Shown here: one piece after another, positions 1 through 9,617 of the stretch
Layout: the number at the start of each line of letters is the position of its first letter
Position numbering within the stretch: the first letter of the stretch is position 1
Assembly (NCBI GenBank): GCA_030645365.1
Contig: JAUSMB010000006.1
Location: 1 to 64,000 of the forward strand
DNA length: 64,000 nt
Source of the DNA: Rugosibacter sp.
GTDB lineage: Bacteria > Pseudomonadota > Gammaproteobacteria > Burkholderiales > Rhodocyclaceae
Reading direction: 5' to 3'
Notes under the pieces: generated by a model
What the model was told of the DNA's origin: nothing
Databases searched by the model: none
Seen by the model: the letters and a program-made list of their open reading frames with translations, nothing else
Position numbers and translations under genes: made by a program

Positions 1-1
1 T

Positions 2-85
2 GATAGCCACGGCTTGCAATTTTTGATTCGCGATCGTACTAAGCTTGATCGCGCCAGCCAGCATTTTCTGAGCCGATTTTTATAA
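2..85 (+). CDS. Possible C-terminal end of a gene cut by the window start
   Basis: One plus-strand frame is open from the first bases to a TAA at 83-85 and would encode about 27 residues ending in HFLSRFL. There is no start inside the window and the stretch is too short to assign a family. It may equally be chance. The region after it, up to the PIN gene at 280, holds only a degraded copy of the dispersed repeat, a short tandem repeat and no credible gene. Confidence 0.2.
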   Translation, partial: DSHGLQFLIRDRTKLDRASQHFLSRFL

Positions 86-90
86 CGAGT

Positions 91-109
91 CGCCGTCTCG
101 TGAGCCGCT
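91..109 (-). repeat. Degraded copy of the dispersed GTCGGCGCT repeat
   Basis: The bases CGCCGTCTCGTGAGC match the reverse complement of the copy at 28451, which also reads CGCCGTCTCGTGAGC. The conserved GCGCCGAC end is damaged here. Intergenic. It is called from similarity to the better copies in the window, so it is less certain. Confidence 0.4.
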
Positions 110-152
110 ACGGCGAGGAGACATGCCCGCGAAGCGCAATCTGACCGAAAAA

Positions 153-184
153 TGTGACCAAAGGAAATTGTGACAGAAGGAAAT
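153..184. repeat. Two tandem copies of a 16-bp unit
   Basis: TGTGACCAAAGGAAAT (153-168) is followed directly by TGTGACAGAAGGAAAT (169-184), differing at two positions. It lies downstream of the PIN gene in a non-coding stretch. No function can be inferred; it may be a simple duplication. Confidence 0.6.
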
Positions 185-279
185 GCAAAGCCAAAGCTCA
201 TGCCTGCAAAGCCGAGAGTTTTTTGCTCGACCACCTTGCAGCGCGTTGCTTCATTCGCGCCTACTTTTAGCGTGCTCTT

Positions 280-801
280 TCAGGCTGCTTGAAGGGCGAC
301 AAGTGCCGCTTCGGGGGTGAGTATTTGAAACAGGTTGCGCAGACGATCCCGCCGTGCCAGCACCAGCAGCGCTTTGTCGCTGGTCACCAGCCAATCGGCT
401 GAACCATCCCGTGCTGCTTCGAGAAATTTTTGATCATCAGGATCTTGGCAATGCGGCAAACTCGATGTGCTGGTTACTCTGTTGACTTCAGGCAGCGCTG
501 ACACGCGTGTGACGCACTGGACATAGTGATTGTATGCCGCCTGTTGCGCGGCACACGTCAGGCCAAACTGCGGATAAGCCAGCACTCGCTCGAATTCAGC
601 CAGGCAAGTGTCGCTGCTGATAGCGCACCAGTGCCCGTTTTCAATACAGTCGCGCAGCAGGGCAAAGCGGCTATCGGCAAACACGTACAACGAGACCAAT
701 ACGTTGGTATCCAGCACTACTCGCAACCCCGTGCGAGTAGTGCTGGATATGGGCTGGTTTGCGCATGAGACAGCGGCTTGTCCGGATAAATCAAAAATCA
801 C
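280..801 (-). CDS. PIN-domain protein, putative toxin (TIGR00305-like)
   Basis: The family core starts at RVVLDTNVLVS (about residue 27) and continues with a second acidic patch, DPDDQKFLEAA, and TSDKALL near the C-terminus. These are the acidic metal-binding positions of PIN ribonucleases, so an RNase-like fold is well supported. Members usually begin right at MRVVLDTN, so the first 25 residues from the GTG at 801 are suspicious. A TTG at 726 would give a family-like start. An 18-bp inverted repeat (708-749) sits exactly at this junction. The gene lies 9 bp behind phaC and is probably co-transcribed with it. No antitoxin gene is visible on either side, so a toxin role is inference from the family only. 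Confidence 0.8.
   Translation of the reverse strand: MIFDLSGQAAVSCANQPISSTTRTGLRVVLDTNVLVSLYVFADSRFALLRDCIENGHWCAISSDTCLAEFERVLAYPQFGLTCAAQQAAYNHYVQCVTRVSALPEVNRVTSTSSLPHCQDPDDQKFLEAARDGSADWLVTSDKALLVLARRDRLRNLFQILTPEAALVALQAA
708..749. repeat. 18-bp perfect inverted repeat at the 5' end of the PIN gene
   Basis: The arms 708-725 and 732-749 are perfectly complementary (core ATCCAGCACTACTCGCA / TGCGAGTAGTGCTGGAT) around a 6-base loop. In the PIN mRNA this gives a long stable hairpin covering the probable TTG start codon and the first conserved codons RVVLD. It has no U-run, so it is not a simple terminator. It could be an operator or an mRNA structure that limits translation; which one cannot be told from sequence. 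Confidence 0.85.
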
Positions 802-810
802 GCGAATGGA

Positions 811-2667
811 TTATTCTTTCTTTTGGACGTCGAGACGCAACTTGGCATAAGTGCCGGGCGCATCGTCCAGCACCTTGAGCTTGCCTTTGGCCGGGTCGCG
901 GGCAGGTACGCGTTCACTGTTCAATTGCGTAATCCAGGTTTGCCAGTCGGTCCACCATGAACCTTCATGGTTTTTGGCCATACTTAGCCAATCATCTGCA
1001 TTTTCTGGCAAGGTTTTTTTCTTGCGGCCGCGTTTTTCTCCGGGGTTTTCTTCATGCGTCCAGTAGCCGTACTTTCCGGCACTTGGTGGGTTGACGATGC
1101 CGGCAATATGTCCGGAGCCGCCGAGCACGAAACGTACCGGGCCACTGAATAAGGCTGTGCCCAGGTAGGTGCTTTTCCAGGGCGCGATATGGTCGTCAAT
1201 GGTGGAAATAAAATAACTGGGCGTGGTGACTTTTGCCAGGTCAATTGGCGTATCAAGTAGCGTGATACCCCCTGGTTCCCTGAGCAGGTTTTGCAGATAC
1301 ATGTGGCGTAGATATTCACTATGCATCTTTGCGGGCATGCGCGTGGAATCCGAATTCCAATAGAGAAGATCAAAGGGGAAGGGAGCTTTGCCCATCAGGT
1401 AGTTATTAACGACAAATGACCAGATTAAATCGTTAGAGCGCAGCATGTTAAAAGCGCTGGCCATTTCGCTGCCATCCAGATAGCCGCGCTCTTGCATTTT
1501 TTTCTCCAGCGTGGTGACTTGATTGTCGTCAATGAACACGCCTAGGTCGCCCGGCTGTGAAAAATCCAGCATAGTGACAAAAAAGGTGGCAGAAGCAATG
1601 CGCGGGTCATTTTTGGCGGCCATGTAGGCCATGGTGGAAGCCAGTAGTGTGCCGCCTAGGCAATACCCAATCAAGTTGATTTCTTTTTCGCCTGTTTGTT
1701 TGCATACGGCATCAATCGCAGCGAGCGAGCCTTCGGCAAGGTAATCGGCAAAGCTTTTTTGGGAAAGCCGCTCATCCGGATTGACCCAGGAAATCACAAA
1801 TACCGAATGTCCCTGATCGGTGGCCCATTTAATAAATGAATTGGCAGGGCGCAGATCCAGGATGTAATACTTGTTGATCCAGGGGGGGATGATCAGTAGC
1901 GGACGCTTGAATTGATCGTTGGTTGTTGGCGTGAACTGCAAGAGCTGAATCAGCTCGTTTTGAAAAACGACTTTACCCGGCGTGGCACCGACATTCTTGC
2001 CCAGCGTAAAGGCGTCCGGGTCGGCCATTTTTATGCGCAATTGACCATCACCTGCTTCGAGATCGCGCAGCAGATTGTTAAACCCGTTCAGCAGGTTCTG
2101 GCCATGGGTGTCCATGGTTTCTCGAACAACTGCAGGGTTGGTCATGGCGAAGTTGGAGGGCGAGAGGGCATCAACAAACTGGTGCGTGAAAAAGTTCACC
2201 TTCTGCTGTTCATTGGTATTCATTCCATCAACATCGCTGACCGCATCGTAAATGTGGCGAGCGGTGACCAGATAGCTTTGCTTGATGAAGTCAAATAAAA
2301 AGCTGTCTTCCCACTGGGCATCCTTGAAGCGGTTATCACCTTTTGGCGAAGGCGACAAAGGTGCTGTGTCAGTACCCATAGCGCGCAGCATTGCGTGCTG
2401 CCACAGGGAGAAATAATCCCAAGCCAGCTTCATTTGCGCTTGCGCCAGTTTGTGCGGGTTGGCGAGCACTTTGGAGAACATGTTCGTAAAGGCTTGCAAA
2501 ACACCTAAGTCGTCTGCTGGCGGGATGATGCCTTTTTGTATCTGGCGTTGCATATGCTCTGTAATCAGTTTGGTCGCTCGTAAAGCGACTTCCGCATAGG
2601 TTTTGGCAAGGCTCTGCGAGTCGGGCAGGTTGTTTTGTGGTGCTTGACTGGATTCTTGGTTCGGCAT
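811..2667 (-). CDS. phaC: Class I poly(3-hydroxyalkanoate) synthase
   Basis: Polymerises (R)-3-hydroxyacyl-CoA into intracellular PHA granules. The 618-residue length fits class I synthases. An N-terminal PhaC domain is followed by an alpha/beta-hydrolase domain. The lipase-like box GYCLGG carries the nucleophile Cys at about residue 336. The Asp of STIDDHIAPW (about 491-492) and the His of GGSGHIAG (about 520) complete the catalytic triad. The start ATG is preceded by AGGAG, which overlaps the TAG stop of the upstream hydrolase gene, so the two are translationally linked. The phaA/phaB/phasin genes usually found nearby are not in this window; phaZ is at 58.2 kb. Confidence 0.97.
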   Translation of the reverse strand: MPNQESSQAPQNNLPDSQSLAKTYAEVALRATKLITEHMQRQIQKGIIPPADDLGVLQAFTNMFSKVLANPHKLAQAQMKLAWDYFSLWQHAMLRAMGTDTAPLSPSPKGDNRFKDAQWEDSFLFDFIKQSYLVTARHIYDAVSDVDGMNTNEQQKVNFFTHQFVDALSPSNFAMTNPAVVRETMDTHGQNLLNGFNNLLRDLEAGDGQLRIKMADPDAFTLGKNVGATPGKVVFQNELIQLLQFTPTTNDQFKRPLLIIPPWINKYYILDLRPANSFIKWATDQGHSVFVISWVNPDERLSQKSFADYLAEGSLAAIDAVCKQTGEKEINLIGYCLGGTLLASTMAYMAAKNDPRIASATFFVTMLDFSQPGDLGVFIDDNQVTTLEKKMQERGYLDGSEMASAFNMLRSNDLIWSFVVNNYLMGKAPFPFDLLYWNSDSTRMPAKMHSEYLRHMYLQNLLREPGGITLLDTPIDLAKVTTPSYFISTIDDHIAPWKSTYLGTALFSGPVRFVLGGSGHIAGIVNPPSAGKYGYWTHEENPGEKRGRKKKTLPENADDWLSMAKNHEGSWWTDWQTWITQLNSERVPARDPAKGKLKVLDDAPGTYAKLRLDVQKKE

Positions 2668-2675
2668 GGTTTCTC

Positions 2676-3689
2676 CTAGCTGATAAAGCGAATGAACTCG
2701 GGGTTTTCCAGACGCTGCATTTTTCCTGCATGCACAAGATAGTTCAAATGAGCGATGGCTTCACCCATGGCAAACATGGTTTGATGCGGGTCGCTGAATT
2801 CGCGATCGAACAGAGCAGGAATTATTTCGGCGGCGTTAAGCGCTTTGCCTTGACAGGTTTTTAGCACAATCTCGCAACGTTCCGCATGATGTGCATGCAG
2901 CTGCGCGACACGGCCGTGCAGTCCGCGAAAAGGTCTGCCATGGGAAGGCAGCACCAGGGTGTCGGGTGGCAACTCAAGAAAGCGATCAATGGAATCAAGA
3001 AACAGCTTCAACGGGTTGCCGTAAGGGTTCGCCGGGTGTACTGAGATGTTGGTTGAAATGCGCGGCAGCAACATGTCGCCAGAAATCAGCACGTGCAGCT
3101 CATCGCAGTACAGGCTCATGTGTTCGGCCGCGTGACCATAGCCCACGATGGTACGCCAGTCATGTGGGCCAATGCGCAGAACATCATCGGGAAACAGTTG
3201 GCGGTAGCTGTTTGGTAACGAAGGCACGCCATTTTTGTATTGATTACCACGTTTCTCGAAAGCTGAGACCAGGGCTTGACTTAATCCATGGCGAATAAAA
3301 AAATTGATCAGATCCGTCGTTGAAAAGGGACTGATGCCAGCGTTAATTAATGTCGCAGTGAGGTAATCTCCCTGCGACATCCAGAGAGGCGCTCCTTTTT
3401 CTTGTTCTAGCCAGCGGGCCATGCCCACATGATCGGGATGTAGATGGGTAACGATGGCGCGGGTAAGTTTACGGTCTGCCAAAATGGTGTTCCACGCTTC
3501 ACGCACCTCAGGCGTCGCAATGCCGGTGTCGATGGTTGCATAGCCTGCTTCTTCAGCGAGCAACCATAAGTTGATATGGTTCAAGGCAAAAGGCAACGGC
3601 ATGCAAATCCATTCAATGCCCGGCATAATTGGCGTCGTGGACCCGGTGGCGGGCGAAGTGTCATGGGAATAAATCAGCGGTGCATTCAT
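2676..3689 (-). CDS. Metallo-beta-lactamase-fold hydrolase
   Basis: The zinc-binding signature THLHPDHVG lies at residues 81-89, and later metal-site elements are visible as GYGHAAEHMSLY, ISGDMLLP and LPSHGRPF. The 337-residue length, with a C-terminal helical tail, fits the MBL-fold proteins often found beside acyl-CoA catabolism genes; some relatives act on thioesters or lactones. The substrate cannot be deduced. It is upstream of phaC with only 8 bp between them and divergent from the liu operon, so a role at the acyl-CoA/PHA interface is plausible but inferred. Confidence 0.85.
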   Translation of the reverse strand: MNAPLIYSHDTSPATGSTTPIMPGIEWICMPLPFALNHINLWLLAEEAGYATIDTGIATPEVREAWNTILADRKLTRAIVTHLHPDHVGMARWLEQEKGAPLWMSQGDYLTATLINAGISPFSTTDLINFFIRHGLSQALVSAFEKRGNQYKNGVPSLPNSYRQLFPDDVLRIGPHDWRTIVGYGHAAEHMSLYCDELHVLISGDMLLPRISTNISVHPANPYGNPLKLFLDSIDRFLELPPDTLVLPSHGRPFRGLHGRVAQLHAHHAERCEIVLKTCQGKALNAAEIIPALFDREFSDPHQTMFAMGEAIAHLNYLVHAGKMQRLENPEFIRFIS

Positions 3690-3887
3690 GAAAAATTCTT
3701 TCTTCGGCTTGTTGCCCTGATATAGTGATTAAAATCAAAAAACGTCGATGAGGCTATCGAGTGGCCCTTGTTTTATTGGGAGATAAGCATGTGCGCCATG
3801 TTAGTGGATTTTTATTGCACGAGTTAACAAACGGCCGGGATTGGCAAACAAAGACCAATAAGAAGACAAATACAGGGAACCGCAACA

Positions 3888-5087
3888 ATGATAGGACTGG
3901 ATTTTAATCTCGGTGAAGATATTGACGCACTGCGTGATGCCGTGTGTCAGTTTGCCAAAAAAGAGATTGCGCCACGAGCCGCGCAGATAGATAGAGACAA
4001 TCTTTTCCCTGTGGATGTCTGGCGCAAGCTGGGCAATATGGGTTTGCTGGGTCTCAGCGTGGAAGAGGCTTATGGTGGCACGGCGATGGGATATCTGGCG
4101 CATATCGTGGCGATGGAGGAAATCTCCCGCGCTTCGGCATCGGTCGGGCTATCTTATGGCGCGCACTCGAATCTATGCGTGAATCAGCTGCGGCGTAATG
4201 GCACTGAAGCGCAGAAAAAAACCTTTCTGCCCCGCCTGATTTCTGGCGAACATGTAGGTGCTTTGGCAATGTCGGAGCCGAATGCCGGTTCTGACGTGGT
4301 TTCCATGACCTTGCGGGCAGACAAAAAAGGCGACCGCTATGTGCTCAATGGCTCGAAAATGTGGATCACCAATGGGGGCGACGCCGATGTGCTGATTGTT
4401 TATGCCAAAACAGATCCATCGGCTGGCGCTAAGGGCATGACCGCTTTCATTATCGAAAAAGGCTTTGTCGGATTTAGTGCCGGGCCGCATCTGGATAAGT
4501 TGGGCATGCGTGGTTCAAACACCTTCCCGTTGTTTTTTGACAATTGTGAAGTGCCTGCCGAGAATGTGCTGGGGCAAGTGGGCGAGGGCGTCAAAGTGTT
4601 GATGAGCGGGCTGGATTATGAGCGTGCGGTGCTCTCGGGTGGCCCCCTGGGCATCATGGCGGCATGCATGGATGTGGTGTTGCCTTACCTGCATGAGCGT
4701 AAACAGTTCAACCAGCCCATCGGCGAATTTCAGTTGATGCAGGGCAAGTTGGCTGATATGTACACTACCTGGCAAGCGACGCGCGCGTATGTGTATGCGG
4801 TAGGCCGCATGTGCGACAAAGCCGGCTATCCGGGTCATCCGGCAAGCGGTTCGCCGTCGCAGACAAGGGCGCTGCGCAAGGAGGCCGCTGGAGCCATTTT
4901 GTATGCCGCAGAAAAAGCTACCTGGATGGCCGGTGAAGCAATTCAGACGCTTGGTGGGAATGGCTATATCAACGACTATCCGGCGGGTCGCTTGTGGCGG
5001 GACGCCAAGCTCTATGAAATTGGCGCAGGCACATCGGAAATTCGTCGAGCCCTCATAGGCCGCGAGCTGTTTAATGAAACGCGGTGA
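3888..5087 (+). CDS. liuA: Isovaleryl-CoA dehydrogenase
   Basis: FAD enzyme oxidising isovaleryl-CoA to 3-methylcrotonyl-CoA, passing electrons to ETF. The 399 residues show the acyl-CoA dehydrogenase order: N-terminal helices, the FAD-binding [14 protein letters not shown] and [17 protein letters not shown], and a C-terminal [27 protein letters not shown]. The catalytic Glu of this subfamily lies in the [14 protein letters not shown] segment, as in human IVD. The ATG has AGGGA 9 bp upstream. First gene of the leucine degradation cluster, divergent from the MBL/phaC operon across a 198-bp gap that must hold both promoters; no clear LiuR box was recognised there. Confidence 0.96.
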   Translation: MIGLDFNLGEDIDALRDAVCQFAKKEIAPRAAQIDRDNLFPVDVWRKLGNMGLLGLSVEEAYGGTAMGYLAHIVAMEEISRASASVGLSYGAHSNLCVNQLRRNGTEAQKKTFLPRLISGEHVGALAMSEPNAGSDVVSMTLRADKKGDRYVLNGSKMWITNGGDADVLIVYAKTDPSAGAKGMTAFIIEKGFVGFSAGPHLDKLGMRGSNTFPLFFDNCEVPAENVLGQVGEGVKVLMSGLDYERAVLSGGPLGIMAACMDVVLPYLHERKQFNQPIGEFQLMQGKLADMYTTWQATRAYVYAVGRMCDKAGYPGHPASGSPSQTRALRKEAAGAILYAAEKATWMAGEAIQTLGGNGYINDYPAGRLWRDAKLYEIGAGTSEIRRALIGRELFNETR

Positions 5088-5096
5088 GCTAAAAAA

Positions 5097-5723
5097 ATGC
5101 TTTTAGGCGCTGATACGGCAAATAAATCCGCCATTGAATTCTGGTTTGATTTTTCATCGCCCTATTCTTATTTGGCGGCAGAAAAAATAGACGCACTGGC
5201 AGCCAGCCATCAGCGCATCGTGCATTGGCATCCGGTTTTGCTTGGCGCAATATTTCAGATAACCAACGCCGTGCCGTTAGTGAACATGCCAATCAAAGGC
5301 GACTATAGCGTGCGCGATTTTGCGCGGTCTGCGCGGTTTTTTGACCTGCCCTTCACCATGCCAGCTAAATTTCCACTGCCCACACAAGTAGCTGCCCGGG
5401 CGTATTACTGGCTGTGCGACCATGATATCGCCATGGCGCACGACTTTGCCCGGGCAATATTTCGTGCGCTGTTTGTGCATGACCGGGATATTTCTGCTTT
5501 GGCGGTGGTGTGTGATGTGGCAGCCTCTCTGGGTCTTGATGCCGATGCTTTGTCGCTTGCCGTGGCACAGCCTGAAGTCAAGGCGCGGCTGAAAAGTGAA
5601 ACCGATGCAGCGATTCTTAAGGGCATGTTTGGGGCGCCTTTTTTCATGGTGAATGATGAGCCATTCTGGGGCGTCGATCGGTTGCCACAACTTGAGAAGT
5701 GGCTTGCCACAGGGGGTTTTTAG
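5097..5723 (+). CDS. DsbA-family / 2-hydroxychromene-2-carboxylate isomerase-like protein
   Basis: The N-terminus [19 protein letters not shown] is the hallmark of the HCCA isomerase branch of the kappa-GST/DsbA thioredoxin fold. [21 protein letters not shown] near the end is the matching C-terminal signature. The SSPYSY Ser takes the place of the redox Cys pair, so this is a glutathione-dependent isomerase-like enzyme and not a disulfide oxidase. Canonical enzymes act in naphthalene degradation, but here the gene is between liuA and the carboxylase beta subunit, with 9 bp before it and a 1-nt stop/start overlap after it. Its real substrate is unknown; co-transcription with leucine catabolism is very likely. 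Confidence 0.85.
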   Translation: MLLGADTANKSAIEFWFDFSSPYSYLAAEKIDALAASHQRIVHWHPVLLGAIFQITNAVPLVNMPIKGDYSVRDFARSARFFDLPFTMPAKFPLPTQVAARAYYWLCDHDIAMAHDFARAIFRALFVHDRDISALAVVCDVAASLGLDADALSLAVAQPEVKARLKSETDAAILKGMFGAPFFMVNDEPFWGVDRLPQLEKWLATGGF

Positions 5724-7354
5724 TGTCTGTTATTCAATCAGCTGTACATACTCGCAGTGATGAATTCAAGGCGAATGTCTCCGCCATGCGCGCTTTGACC
5801 GATGACCTGCACGAAAAGTCGGCGCTGGTGATACGGGGCGGTTCTGAACAAGCCCGCGTCAAACATCTTGCACGTGGCAAGCTCTTGCCGCGAGAGCGTA
5901 TTGACGCACTGCTTGATCCGGGATCAGCGTTTCTTGAATTTTCCACTCTCGCGGCGTATGGCATGTACGGTGAAAATCAAGGGAATGCCAGTTTGAACAA
6001 CGTGCCGTCTGCTGGAGTAATCACCGGTATTGGCCGCGTGCGTGGCGTAGAGTGCATGATCGTGGCGAATGATGCTACCGTCAAAGGCGGAACCTACTAT
6101 CCGCTGACGGTAAAGAAACATTTGCGGGCGCAAGAAATTGCCCAGCAAAATCGGTTGCCCTGTATTTATCTGGTCGATTCAGGCGGTGCTTTTTTGCCTG
6201 CTCAAGATGATGTGTTTCCGGATCGTGATCACTTCGGTCGCATTTTTTTCAATCAGGCCACCATGAGTGCAGCGGGTATTCCACAAATCGCCGTGGTCAT
6301 GGGTTCGTGCACGGCCGGTGGCGCGTATGTGCCGGCGATGAGTGATGAAAGCATCATTGTTAAAAATCAGGGCACGATTTTTCTGGGCGGCCCGCCACTG
6401 GTGAAAGCCGCCACGGGCGAGGTCGTGAGTATTGAGGATTTGGGTGGCGGAGATGTCCATACGCGCGTCTCTGGCGTGTGTGATCATCTGGCAGACAGTG
6501 ATCACCATGCGCTGTCGATTGCGCGCGGAATCGTGGGTAATCTGAATTGGCAAAAACCGGTGACGCTTGATTTGGCAACACCGGAAGAACCACTGTACGA
6601 CCCGGCTGAATTGCTCGGGGTGATTCCGGCGGACACCAAAAAACCATATGACGTACGTGAAGTCATTGCCCGGCTGGTGGATGGCTCACGCTTTGATGAA
6701 TTCAAAGCACGCTATGGCACAACGCTCGTCACGGGCTTTGCCCGCTTGCACGGTTACCCGATTGGCATTGTGGCCAATAACGGCATTTTGTTTTCGGAGT
6801 CGGCGCTGAAGGGTGCGCATTTCATCGAGCTGTGTGCTCAACGGGGTATTCCGATAGTATTTTTGCAGAACATCACCGGATTTATGGTTGGACGAAAATA
6901 TGAAAACGGCGGCATTGCCAAAGATGGCGCAAAATTGGTCATGGCCGTGTCTAATGCGCAGGTGCCAAAATTTACTATGATTATTGGTGGCTCATTTGGC
7001 GCGGGTAATTACGGTATGTGTGGCCGCGCTTTTTCTCCCCGCATGCTGTGGATGTGGCCCAATGCGCGCATTAGCGTGATGGGTGGCGAGCAGGCGGCGT
7101 CCGTCTTGGCGACGATCAAGCGCGATGGGTTCGATGCCGCAGGAAAATCCTGGAGTGTGGCAGAAGAAATGGCTTTCAAAGAGCCGATTCGGGCGCAATA
7201 TGAAGCTCAAGGACATCCGTATTACGCCACTGCGCGCTTGTGGGACGATGGTGTGATTGACCCAACGCAATCCCGGCAGGTTTTGGCGTTGGGTCTGTCT
7301 GCTGCGCTTAACGCGCCAATTCAGCCCACGCAATTTGGTATTTTTCGGATGTAG
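5723..7354 (+). CDS. liuB: Methylcrotonoyl-CoA carboxylase, carboxyltransferase (beta) subunit
   Basis: Transfers the carboxyl group from biotin on the alpha subunit to 3-methylcrotonyl-CoA, giving 3-methylglutaconyl-CoA. The two crotonase-like carboxyltransferase halves are seen at [33 protein letters not shown] and [33 protein letters not shown], typical of MccB. The chosen start is a GTG at 5723 overlapping the previous stop (taGTG) with AGGGGG upstream; the frame is open further upstream but that would overlap the isomerase gene. Length is 543 residues. A dispersed-repeat copy at 5814 encodes EKSALVI in a non-conserved N-terminal helix. Confidence 0.95.
   Translation: MSVIQSAVHTRSDEFKANVSAMRALTDDLHEKSALVIRGGSEQARVKHLARGKLLPRERIDALLDPGSAFLEFSTLAAYGMYGENQGNASLNNVPSAGVITGIGRVRGVECMIVANDATVKGGTYYPLTVKKHLRAQEIAQQNRLPCIYLVDSGGAFLPAQDDVFPDRDHFGRIFFNQATMSAAGIPQIAVVMGSCTAGGAYVPAMSDESIIVKNQGTIFLGGPPLVKAATGEVVSIEDLGGGDVHTRVSGVCDHLADSDHHALSIARGIVGNLNWQKPVTLDLATPEEPLYDPAELLGVIPADTKKPYDVREVIARLVDGSRFDEFKARYGTTLVTGFARLHGYPIGIVANNGILFSESALKGAHFIELCAQRGIPIVFLQNITGFMVGRKYENGGIAKDGAKLVMAVSNAQVPKFTMIIGGSFGAGNYGMCGRAFSPRMLWMWPNARISVMGGEQAASVLATIKRDGFDAAGKSWSVAEEMAFKEPIRAQYEAQGHPYYATARLWDDGVIDPTQSRQVLALGLSAALNAPIQPTQFGIFRM
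5814..5837 (+). repeat. Dispersed repeat copy inside liuB
   Basis: AAAAGTCGGCGCTGGTGA followed by TACGG, an exact copy of the core. Translated as KSALVI in the N-terminal helix of the beta subunit, ahead of the conserved [12 protein letters not shown] motif, at a position where family members vary. Confidence 0.85.
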
Positions 7355-7424
7355 CCTGCGGGTATAAACAGTCAATTAGCAACGAGCCAACCTATGAGTC
7401 TAAAACGACGCGGAATATAAAACG

Positions 7425-8228
7425 ATGCAGCAAATTATTCTGACAGAAATAGATGCTGGTGTTGGCATCATTACGCTGAACTGCCCGGAGCGGCATAACG
7501 CGTTTGACGATGTTTTGATTAGCGGGCTAACGCAGGCCATAGAAATGATGGCGCAGGATGTGGCCGTACGTGTCATCGTGCTGTCTAGCAGCGGGAAAAG
7601 TTTTTGCGCGGGGGCGGATCTGAACTGGATGCGACGTGCGGCCAATTACTCGGATGCGGAAAATTTACGTGATGCCCGCGCACTGGCCGAGATGCTGCGT
7701 TGTTTGGCGCAATGTCCCAAACCGACGATTGCCCGCGTGCAAGGCCCGGCCTATGCGGGTGGTGTAGGGCTGGTAGCGTGTTGCGATATTGTGGTTGCGG
7801 TTTTTGATGCGCAATTTTCTTTGCCGGAGGTGCGCATTGGCATTGTGCCGGCCACTATTAGCCCGTATGTTATTAGCGCGATCGGCGAGCGTCATGCGCG
7901 CCGCTACATGCTCACAGCCGAGCGCTTTTCAGCAGCGGTAGCTTATCGCATGGGTCTGGTGCATGAACTGGTAGCAGATGCGGCTGCATTGGATAGAGCT
8001 GTCGGGGAAATTGTCGAGGATTTGTTGAAGAACGCGCCTGATGCATTGGCTGAATGTAAATCATTGATCGCTGCAGTTGCGGCCAAGCCCATTACGCCAG
8101 ATCTCATTGAAGACACAGCGCAGCGTATCATGCGGCTGCGTGCCAGCGCTGAAGGTCGTGAGGGCATTCAGGCCTTCTTGGAAAAACGCACTCCTGACTG
8201 GGCTGCCATTGGTGCGCCTTACTTATGA
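7425..8228 (+). CDS. liuC: Methylglutaconyl-CoA hydratase (enoyl-CoA hydratase family)
   Basis: Hydrates 3-methylglutaconyl-CoA to HMG-CoA. The crotonase-fold signatures are clear: SFCAGADLNWM forms the first half of the oxyanion hole, and VQGPAYAGGVGLVACCDIVVA the second. The 267-residue length is normal. Substrate assignment rests on position between the MCC beta and alpha subunits and before HMG-CoA lyase; sequence alone would only say enoyl-CoA hydratase/isomerase. A 70-bp gap separates it from liuB, and the next gene starts about 95 bp further on with a change of function. Confidence 0.9.
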   Translation: MQQIILTEIDAGVGIITLNCPERHNAFDDVLISGLTQAIEMMAQDVAVRVIVLSSSGKSFCAGADLNWMRRAANYSDAENLRDARALAEMLRCLAQCPKPTIARVQGPAYAGGVGLVACCDIVVAVFDAQFSLPEVRIGIVPATISPYVISAIGERHARRYMLTAERFSAAVAYRMGLVHELVADAAALDRAVGEIVEDLLKNAPDALAECKSLIAAVAAKPITPDLIEDTAQRIMRLRASAEGREGIQAFLEKRTPDWAAIGAPYL

Positions 8229-8323
8229 GGTTAAAAAGCTGGTTACTTGCACAAAATATCATGACGCTATCGATACAATTGCAATGCGCAACGATACTTC
8301 ATCGAGGACAAAATTGCATTCTG

Positions 8324-9613
8324 ATGATTGATAAAATAAAACACTTGCCGACTTTCTTCTTGTTGCACACATTGATTCTGGTGTCGTTGATTTTCTCTTT
8401 ACCCGTTTTGGCCGCAGCTGAAATGGCAGAGGACACACAAGCTCGGACATTGGCAGAGGAACTGTCATTTCGGGGCTTTGGTACGCTGGGCATTGCCCGA
8501 TCTTCTTCTAATCAGGCGGATTTTGTCAGGGACTTATCTCAACCCAAAGGACTAAGCGACGGAAGCTGGTCGGCACGGATAGATAGTATTCTGGGTGGGC
8601 AAATCAATTGGCAGATGACCAAAGAGCTAGAGCTTGTTGGCCAGGCGGTTAGTCGATTCAGATACAACGAAAGCCGCTCACCCGAAATCATGTGGGCATT
8701 TGCGCGCTGGGATATGACCCCCGATATCGCTGTGCGTGCTGGCCGCATAGGCGCGGATTTCATGATGCTGGCTGATTCTCGACTGGTTGGTTACTCCTAT
8801 CTGACGGCACGCCCGTCCAGTGATTTTTTTGGCCCGTTGTTTTTCCATCATTTTGATGGCGCCGATATGAGTATTAGTAAACCTGTCGGAGAGGGAGTGC
8901 TTCGCGCTAAGGTGTTTATCGGGGCGACACATGAAAAAACTGCCGATATACAAAGCGTCTGGAATACCAGTGGCTCGCAGGTTGGCGGAGTGGTTCTGGA
9001 CTACTGGCAGGGGCCACTGCAGTTGCGGGCGAATGTCGCGCAAATCAAATTTTCGAATGATTTGGATGTGAGTCCTTTGCCTGATTTTCTCAAAGCGGCA
9101 GGCACATTTCTGAATAGGCCCAGCGCTTTTTCTGCGGCGCAATCTTTGGCAACCAAAGATACGACAAGCCGGTTTTATTCGCTGGGCGTGGTCTATGAAG
9201 CCAATGACTTCCAGGCGCAAGCGATGGCAAATTGTATTCGGCATGAGGCTGGCTTGCTGCAAAACTCTTGTGCCGGATATGCTCTCGCTGGGTATCGTCG
9301 TGGAGCAATAACGCCGTATGCAGGTATTTCGGCATGGAAAAGTTCGCGAAGGAACCAAACTGCCGGCTTGCCTAATATCCCTCCCTTTGCAGATTTGAAT
9401 GCTATTTATTCTTCAGTGATGGAGGCAACCCGATCTGATCAGAGAACTTACACTCTGGGAGTGCGTTGGGATGTAAAGCCGAACGTGGCCTTTAAGCTGC
9501 AATGGGATGCCATACGAGGAGACAGCCTGTCAGTATTCCCTGTGCGGGATGAACAACCTGGGTGGAATGGCAGGACTAATGTCATTTCAATCACGTCCGA
9601 TTTCGTGTTCTGA
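8324..9613 (+). CDS. Outer-membrane beta-barrel porin-like protein
   Basis: The ATG at 8324 gives a classic signal peptide (MIDKIKHLPTFF.. hydrophobic core ..LPVLAAAEMA), so I prefer it to upstream in-frame starts from 8225. The mature protein begins FRGFGTLGIAR, alternates polar and hydrophobic residues in barrel strands, and ends in Phe (SITSDFVF), the usual C-terminal residue of outer-membrane barrels. No enzymatic motif is present. It is 4 bp upstream of a PstS-like protein and just before a GGDEF-EAL sensor. This trio looks like one transcription unit, possibly for anion uptake or sensing, but the substrate is unknown. Confidence 0.75.
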   Translation: MIDKIKHLPTFFLLHTLILVSLIFSLPVLAAAEMAEDTQARTLAEELSFRGFGTLGIARSSSNQADFVRDLSQPKGLSDGSWSARIDSILGGQINWQMTKELELVGQAVSRFRYNESRSPEIMWAFARWDMTPDIAVRAGRIGADFMMLADSRLVGYSYLTARPSSDFFGPLFFHHFDGADMSISKPVGEGVLRAKVFIGATHEKTADIQSVWNTSGSQVGGVVLDYWQGPLQLRANVAQIKFSNDLDVSPLPDFLKAAGTFLNRPSAFSAAQSLATKDTTSRFYSLGVVYEANDFQAQAMANCIRHEAGLLQNSCAGYALAGYRRGAITPYAGISAWKSSRRNQTAGLPNIPPFADLNAIYSSVMEATRSDQRTYTLGVRWDVKPNVAFKLQWDAIRGDSLSVFPVRDEQPGWNGRTNVISITSDFVF

Positions 9614-9617
9614 TGCC

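Noticed and set aside
3690-3887. Possible LiuR operator between the MBL and liuA genes
   Set aside because: No convincing dyad of the expected kind was found; the region holds two divergent promoters that I cannot place.
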